A stretch of 64,000 nt of DNA from Stenopsyche tienmushanensis (taxonomy: Eukaryota; Arthropoda; Insecta; Trichoptera; Stenopsychidae), in the NCBI GenBank assembly GCA_008973525.1, contig WACJ01000183.1, positions 1 through 64,000 on the forward strand, read 5' to 3'. Made by a program: the position numbers and the translations under genes. The notes beneath the pieces are model-generated. The model worked only from the letters and a program-made list of their open reading frames with translations, was not told the DNA's origin and did not search any database. Below, piece by piece: positions 58,341 to 64,000 of this stretch; position 1 is the stretch's first letter, and the number at the start of each line of letters is the position of its first letter.

Positions 58341-60039
58341 CTTCATCAGATAAAAATCCGCTCCATACAATAACAATCTTGAAATATATTTGGTGTTGAT
58401 GTATCTCGTATAGATTAGTATCATTTCAAATTCGACAATTTTGCTTGTTCACATATCCATTCATTCAAAAATGAGCCTCATCGCTATTGAAAGACCCTAT
58501 ATATTTCTGATGCTTATTTCAAAGGCACGCTTTGATATATAAAACATCTTGATAAATTGATTACTTCATCGATTTTGATACCTAAATAAGCTTTTCTTTG
58601 TAAAATAGAAATTGAATAAATATATTATCGTTAAAATTGTTCACTTACATAATTTATATTTTGTATTGCAAAAATAGTAGGGAGTTACATGAACGTAGAC
58701 AATCATAATAAGTGAGCAGTTTTAAACATTTTCCAAGCAATATTGAAGACAAATACCTCCCCTTCCCACCCCAACAAAGTTAGATTAGCCTTTTGAATGT
58801 CCGAAGAGAGGATCATTTGTGGGCAGGGAAGGCGGTTGGGTGATAATGTGTTGGTTTTGTCGCGTTTGAAGTAGCTGCGGCGCGATAACGCAATATTAGC
58901 AGTGCGCCGTCGCTAAATAAGCGCCGAGGAAACTCAAAGGCGTCGCGCCCGCGGGCGCTTCATATTGCGCCGGGCTGGCTCCGGCACCCCCGTCACACCC
59001 CATGTCACCCCATAACCACCCCATCACACCCGCCTTTGAGTTAGCTCCTGACAAAAACACCCTCAGCTGCCTAAGGCCAAAATCCAAATCACAACATTTA
59101 TACTAATACTCCACAAATTCCAACACAGTCCTTTCGCGAATAATCCAACTCGTACAACAATTTACATAAGGATTGGTCATTTTATGCTTTAAAATTTAAG
59201 AATCTATTTTTTTCAACAAAAGAGCTTACTTTTTTTTAAAATCAGATGGTTTTTCGAAAGTTATAATATTATGAAATATATCTTATGATAAGATTAAAAT
59301 TCGTATATTTCGCAAACAGTAATGGAAAAATATTTTAATTTATTTCGTATTTATATGGATGTCAATAATATATTTTTACTGATTGTCGTTGCATTGAATA
59401 GCATTGGAAAAAAATCGATGTTTTTATAAATATGCAATAGAAAACACTATTGTTCTATGTTTCGTCTCCAGCGGGAGCAGGATCGTAATAATGATGCCGT
59501 TTAGAGAGTTTTTCGATAGCAAAAGAAGAACTAAAAAAACACATTCCTTTATGTTCACATTGGTCGTAGTTTGCATGCTCAACTAGGTTTTGTAATATTC
59601 ACAAGAGGCTGTGGACTGAGATGATTGTGCCACAAGGCTTCGACGTCAAAGACAACGAGTCGCTTTGTGTGGAAGTGTAAATGCCCCGGGGGTGTTTGCA
59701 CACCCTACATTACCCCTTTTGACATGTTTGCTTCTTTCTTCAGCTATAAATTCTGTTTTGGCATCGACACTCCAAAGCGAAATACAATACTTCGCAGACG
59801 ATGTTCAAAATACCGCATTTGACAGTCTATATGCAGATTTTCCGAACGATAATTTTTCACACTTTTCATTAAGGCACAGGTCAAAAATTTGGATCAAATT
59901 TCAATATTATTATCAAAAGCTACATTATTATATAGCTTTAATGTAATATAATTTCAAAAAAGTCCATATTGAGTCTTAATACAATTCAACTGACTGTTTC
60001 GGCAGCTTTCGTTTAATATGTACGAAACATGGTCATAAA
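58341..60039. other. noncoding stretch with a CpG island
   Basis: Mostly AT-rich; the island at about 58830-59070 is separate. Frames at 59404-59946 have no recognised motifs. Confidence 0.4.
58830..59070. promoter_or_regulatory. CpG-rich island, possible regulatory element
   Basis: G+C-rich block with GCGCCGAGG, GCGTCGCGCCCGCGGGCGC and a run of CACCCC repeats (about 58985-59035). The palindromic core CGCCCGCGGGCG lies at about 58946-58957. The ends repeat CTCAAAGGCG / CGCCTTTGAG in inverted orientation (about 58933 and 59031), which might mark a large stem. Confidence 0.3.
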
Positions 60040-60734
60040 TTAAGGCGTCTTCTCACTTTAGGCGCCTCAAAAATAGGCTATTTTCAGGATATTTTTTCGG
60101 GGATTTTCGCTAAAAATTATGAGATAAAATGGATCTTATGTAATAAACACATCTTTCAAGTAAATGAAAAAGATTTATTTTTATTTTTTTGAACAATTAT
60201 TATAATAAAACAGTAGCATCGAAAAACCCGTGTAAAAATGTTATGTTCGTGGCTTATTGATGGTATCTCCGAGATGGGTCATTTGAAACAAAAAAATAAA
60301 ACTGTTTTAGATTCACTATATCAGTGGCTATAGCGCATATCATCAGATTTTTGATATTCGCGAAAATAACAAAATGGCGCACGTTTTACGAAAAAGTAAA
60401 AAAAACGCGTTTTTTTTGCAGTTTTTTGTAAAAAAAAAAATTAGCTAAAATCAAAATTTCAAAAATCTGATGATATGAGCTATAGCCATAACTATGAAGA
60501 ATATGTCATTAAAATTTCATGACAATCGGCCGTATAGTTTCCGAAATTTCATCAAGCCACCGAAAAACCTTGTTTTGAGATAAACGCGTTTAAAGTTTTG
60601 GTTGCAGAAAAATTGCCCAGACACAGCTGTTGAAACACTCGTTGTTATTTTGGGTATTTCCTCCAAAGATCTTCATTAATCGGTTTCAAAACCTCTTGAA
60701 CATCTTCAGCTAGAGCAGAAGGATGTTTAAAAGT
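60040..60734 (-). mobile_element. TTAA-target element A3, right part lost
   Basis: Begins TTAAGGCGTCTTCTCACTTT and follows A1 and A2, with more differences, up to GGATGTTTAAAAGT. The right 190 bases and terminus are absent. The minus strand retains the NNNECFNSCVWA part of the transposase fragment. The internal 30-bp inverted repeat is present with one mismatch. Confidence 0.88.
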
Positions 60735-62812
60735 AAAAGATGTCACAAAATTACAATTAAATTATTCTTCGTTTTAATAACAGATTTTTTTTGCAATAGG
60801 TCATAAGGCTCAAGATGAGCTTTTATATTTACACAGCGTGCATTTAAAATTTTCTGATCTTGCTAGAAGCAAATCGTAAATATGAAATGTTGCCAGAAAA
60901 TGAATATTTACTTATTTATGATATTTCGAAATGGTCATAAATACATAAAAGGGCAACATACTTTGATAAAAACCCATCTAACCACGAATTTATTCGAACC
61001 CTCAACGCAGCTAATTGCAGTCCTTTTATTTTCAACAATACGTGAAATGCGATTGTTAGACATCAAAGGGCGAGTCGCCGGTGCCGTAAACTAGTTTATT
61101 CTTCCCCCTTTTTTCTGCGATGAAAATTCTACAAGTCTTGTTGTAATCAAAGAAATACATTTTCTTTATTTTCTGCAATATTTTCCTTTTTGTTGAGAAA
61201 AACAAAAGTGATGTGTTATTACCTTGAAAGCTTGGAATGCTTGGAAAGCTTAAATGTGAATGGGTATTGTAATTTCAATATAAAAAAATATGATATTTAT
61301 TTTTATTTTCAATGAAGATGAGACGTCACCAATGTTGTAAAGTTTGAATTTAAGATATTATTAAAAATTAATCATTTTTTAAGACACAGATACAGTCACA
61401 TCATCATATTGAGTTTGAAGCTAAATGCATACGCATTTAGTATATTCTTTTTGTATAAATATTTTGCAAATACACATAATGATATCATGTTAAGCATATT
61501 TTGTTTTGAATGTTTCGTCAAAACTTTATTAACAGTAGAGATATCGTCACAACATTATGAAAATATTTAATATCAAAAAATGCACCAAAACCATTTAAAT
61601 TAGAAGCCATGACATTCCCAGATGATTAAATATCACATGATAGATTGATCGTGCATCTTGTTGTCTGCTACATAAATCTTTTACGCGATCCTGGATGCGG
61701 TGACGAGGTTTGATGTATGATCCCAATCTCTGAGATATCTGGGAGATGGGCGCGTGCACGAGAGAAAGTATCCAACTTAGTCGTGCCTAATTTAATCGCA
61801 GAAATGGCGCTTTTTCTCGGATCTTCGTCAGTAGGGGAGCCCGTTCCGGAATTCATGTAACATTAACTTGAATAACTGTCGCAAGGGGAAGCGGCAATAG
61901 GAGTCCTGGGGGCTCCCCTAATATGGGTGCACTCTGCCAGTGCGGTGAAGCATTCATCAAAGGCCTGTGTTCTTCTTTGCTGCCTCCATGATTCTTTTGA
62001 GCAGTTCCACATTTGGAGTGTGGTCCGCTCAAGGCGACGATTACCTGCCAATTATCTCCAGCAAACGGTTCTGGATCTCCCGGCTTATCAAAGTGGGTTC
62101 TCTTCTCCATTGTTGGCCAGATGCTGTCGTAGAATACGAGAACCCTTCACTTTATGCTGGCAACTTGTGTTTCATCCACCTCACATGTACGCATATTATT
62201 TCGAGGGTCGTAAATCATAGGCGACTATGCATTGGGTAATATTTTTTGTTAAGAAAAACACAAACAATTAAATTGTACGAGCTTTTCAGACGATGAACTT
62301 CTAGGATGCTTATTGGCCTTAATCGAAGTAAATCATTTTTAAATTTATAGGTATCAAGACATTCAATTTCTAACAAGAGTTCGACGTGATTTTTTAGCGA
62401 ATTTAGTTTATCATTTAAGCCTTTTGCTGTTTAATTTCATGACATCCATATATTAAATTAGTCCAACTAATCAATTTGTATCCTTTTTTAAAATATTTTT
62501 TTCATTATGCTGTGCTAAATGCGCCATTAAATTTAAGAGAACTCCTTTTATAATAAAGGTTAGTTAAATACATATGTTAAATTTAAATGGACATTATATC
62601 GGACAAAACCATCGTTTTTAAGGGTAGTTTTAGTCTCAAATGCGCATTTTGGCGATGTATATTCAACATTGATATTAATACTAAGTATCCAGTCAGTACG
62701 GAGATTTTAATATCTAACCAAGTCTTATTTGGGTGGGTTTTAAAAATTTGATGAATGATTGATTTGTTACATGCACACTAAGTTAATCATATATTATGTT
62801 TTTATATTTCAG
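60735..62812. other. noncoding stretch before the third exon
   Basis: AT-rich apart from a G+C-richer, coding-like patch at about 61660-62115. No element was recognised. The last bases form the acceptor TTTTTATATTTCAG. Confidence 0.4.
61660..62115 (-). pseudogene. coding-like remnant, unrecognised
   Basis: The minus strand has coding-like composition in several consecutive frames: PLATVIQVNVT then, past two stops, IPERAPLLTKIREKAPFLRL, and in another frame LQMWNCSKESWRQQRRTQAF. Two 62- and 85-codon frames overlap. This looks like a decayed gene or mobile-element protein, but no family was recognised and no splice sites support a live exon. Confidence 0.25.
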
Positions 62813-62884
62813 GATATGGAACAAATTCGTTATCGGCAATGTCAAAATCGACACTGGAGGCTCACTCACATCTCAGACAGCCAG
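62813..62884 (+). CDS. internal coding exon, 72 nt, phase 1 to 1
   Basis: The acceptor TTTTTATATTTCAG (ending 62812) and donor GTACGT (62885) bound a 72-base exon, open in phase 1. It encodes GYGTNSLSAMSKSTLEAHSH plus LRQP. Its length, phase and strand fit the 54-base exon 14.8 kb upstream. The Ser-rich peptide resembles the other exons in style (SSTLSES, KSTLEAH) but not in a known domain. Confidence 0.55.
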
Positions 62885-63374
62885 GTACGTCATGGGATTA
62901 CATCTCATCCCTTTTTTCTTCGGCGAAGTATCATCCCTTTATTTTCCGAGGCAATTTCCCTTTCCCTAGTAATGTACTTAACAGAATAGAAGCATATTCG
63001 GTAATAAAAATCCCTCTTTTCATTGTGTCGGTCCCATGAACTTAATTAATAGATCATTGCTTATGTTTATCTTGCGACTGGGTATTCTTTTCGGAGACAT
63101 AAATTTGACCCCTAGACGTCTGAGAGAATAAAGTTACTTTTCTCCTTCTTATCAACTAACAGTATTCGAATTCATTAACGAAATAATATATAAATTAAAA
63201 TACGTATATTAATACTATATTTCTAAAGGATGATCATGTCTTTATCATCTCATTATGTATCATCTTTATGCAAATATTTTGATACAATAAATCGAGCGCT
63301 CTCTTTAAAAATGAAAAAATACATTATTTACGTACAAGTTTCATAGATAATTTATTATATATTGATGAAGCAAC

Positions 63375-63390
63375 ATGTCACATGTGACAT
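63375..63390. repeat. 16-bp perfect palindrome with E-box
   Basis: ATGTCACATGTGACAT is self-complementary and contains TCACATGTGA, a bHLH-Zip type site. Confidence 0.7.
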
Positions 63391-63529
63391 TTCATGTTTT
63401 CCAAAAGGTTGTAATAGTATCATTTGTCTCCCCGATATAATTCAAGGCTGCTCCATAAAGCTTCGTGTTATTAGTTTGTCCGTTGGTCCGTTTAGGTGAA
63501 CAAATAGTACTTGCAAGGAAAATAGAAAT

Positions 63530-63740
63530 TATGTGCAATGAATGCTAAATGCTAACCGAGCTGTAAGTATGGACGTGTTTAATGCAACACGAATTCGCAA
63601 CCGTGACAAATATTTGCAGAGCAAACAGTGGAGCGGTGCACACGATATTGCAAATATTCCCCCTGCGCCTTATAAAGTGCATTGCCTGCTTCTGATGGCC
63701 AATATCGAGATCCGGGAATGTGCATTTGATGGCAAATATT
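63530..63740. promoter_or_regulatory. candidate enhancer with CAAATATT cluster
   Basis: A G+C-richer segment than its flanks, with CAAATATT at about 63609, 63651 and 63733, spaced about 42 and 82 bases, plus a GATATTGC word. Motif clustering suggests a regulatory element; no factor can be assigned with confidence. Confidence 0.25.
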
Positions 63741-64000
63741 TATATAAATGAAATGACTTTATTTAGTAATGGAAATCCGACTCATTTTGTTAATAAATCC
63801 TCTAAAATTTCGCTCACATTCGAATTGATCGATGGGTATAAGCAAATCTATATGAAATTGAGCTCACCATATAAAAATGGCATCTTCAATACAATAATTC
63901 ACATTGCTATGGATGTAAATAACATTATTTATACCTTATCTGCCGATTTAAAAAGTAATGCAAAAAATATCATAAACAATTATATTGCATAGATTACAAA

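Larger units (their letters stand above)
62885..64000. other. predicted intron, start
   Basis: AT-rich. Includes the 16-bp palindrome ATGTCACATGTGACAT at 63375-63390 and a distinct segment at about 63530-63740 with three CAAATATT words. The last frame (63720-63992) is probably chance. Confidence 0.4.

Overview
The window looks like AT-rich arthropod (probably insect) nuclear DNA. Reasons: spliceosomal introns, dense Tc1/mariner, pogo/Tigger and hAT relics, a Jockey-type LINE, a tRNA-derived SINE and TTAA-target DNA transposons. There is no prokaryotic gene organisation, and I found no rRNA, convincing tRNA or CRISPR array. Nearly all longer open frames are broken transposase or chance frames in AT-rich DNA.

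Host gene: the only host-gene signal is on the + strand. Three short internal exons (9177-9260, 84 nt; 47990-48043, 54 nt; 62813-62884, 72 nt) have good splice borders. Each is a multiple of three and reads open from phase 1 to phase 1. A fourth piece, a candidate alternative first exon (coding 47093-47168, ending in phase 1), lies in a CpG-rich promoter-like island with two inverted CCAAT boxes, a CACGTG E-box and an 8-codon upstream ORF. All four could belong to one very long gene that extends beyond the window on both sides. I do not recognise the Ser/Thr-rich peptides. On this reading most of the window is intron.

Mobile DNA, left to right: a mariner relic (1448-~3095) interrupted by TTAA-target element A1 (1735-2658); a mariner with both inverted ends (3271-4375); hAT copies B1 (5789-~6640) and B2 (8308-8977) with a mariner N-terminal relic between; a hAT-like MITE joined to a D-family fragment (10332-~10590); D2 (15286-16015); D3 with a Mutator/Kolobok-like transposase relic (~18310-19630); a pogo-type MITE (22839-~23590); a hAT MITE (26110-26400); A2 (26576-27497); a pogo 5' end fused to a mariner 3' half (27605-28437); a hAT MITE (33454-33569); a Tc1 relic (~35640-35870); hAT B3 (~37262-37957); a pogo/Tigger copy (~45060-46296); a Tigger copy holding a LINE that holds a SINE (48579-51256); D4 and a SINE fragment (54062-~54706); a Tigger relic (56966-57535); a mariner-like C-terminal relic (57928-~58340); and truncated A3 (60040-60734).

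Two nested insertions can be read as clean empty sites. Removing A1 with one TTAA rejoins a mariner reading frame, and removing the SINE with one 10-bp duplication rejoins a reverse transcriptase frame. Between the repeats lie CpG-rich or compositionally distinct islands of a few hundred bases that are candidates for intronic enhancers or promoters. The strongest novelty leads are the paired A and D TTAA families, with a conserved 30-bp internal inverted repeat in A; the perfect 32-bp hairpin at 49019-49088; the symmetric phase-1 cassette exons; and an unclassified four-copy repeat family (E).
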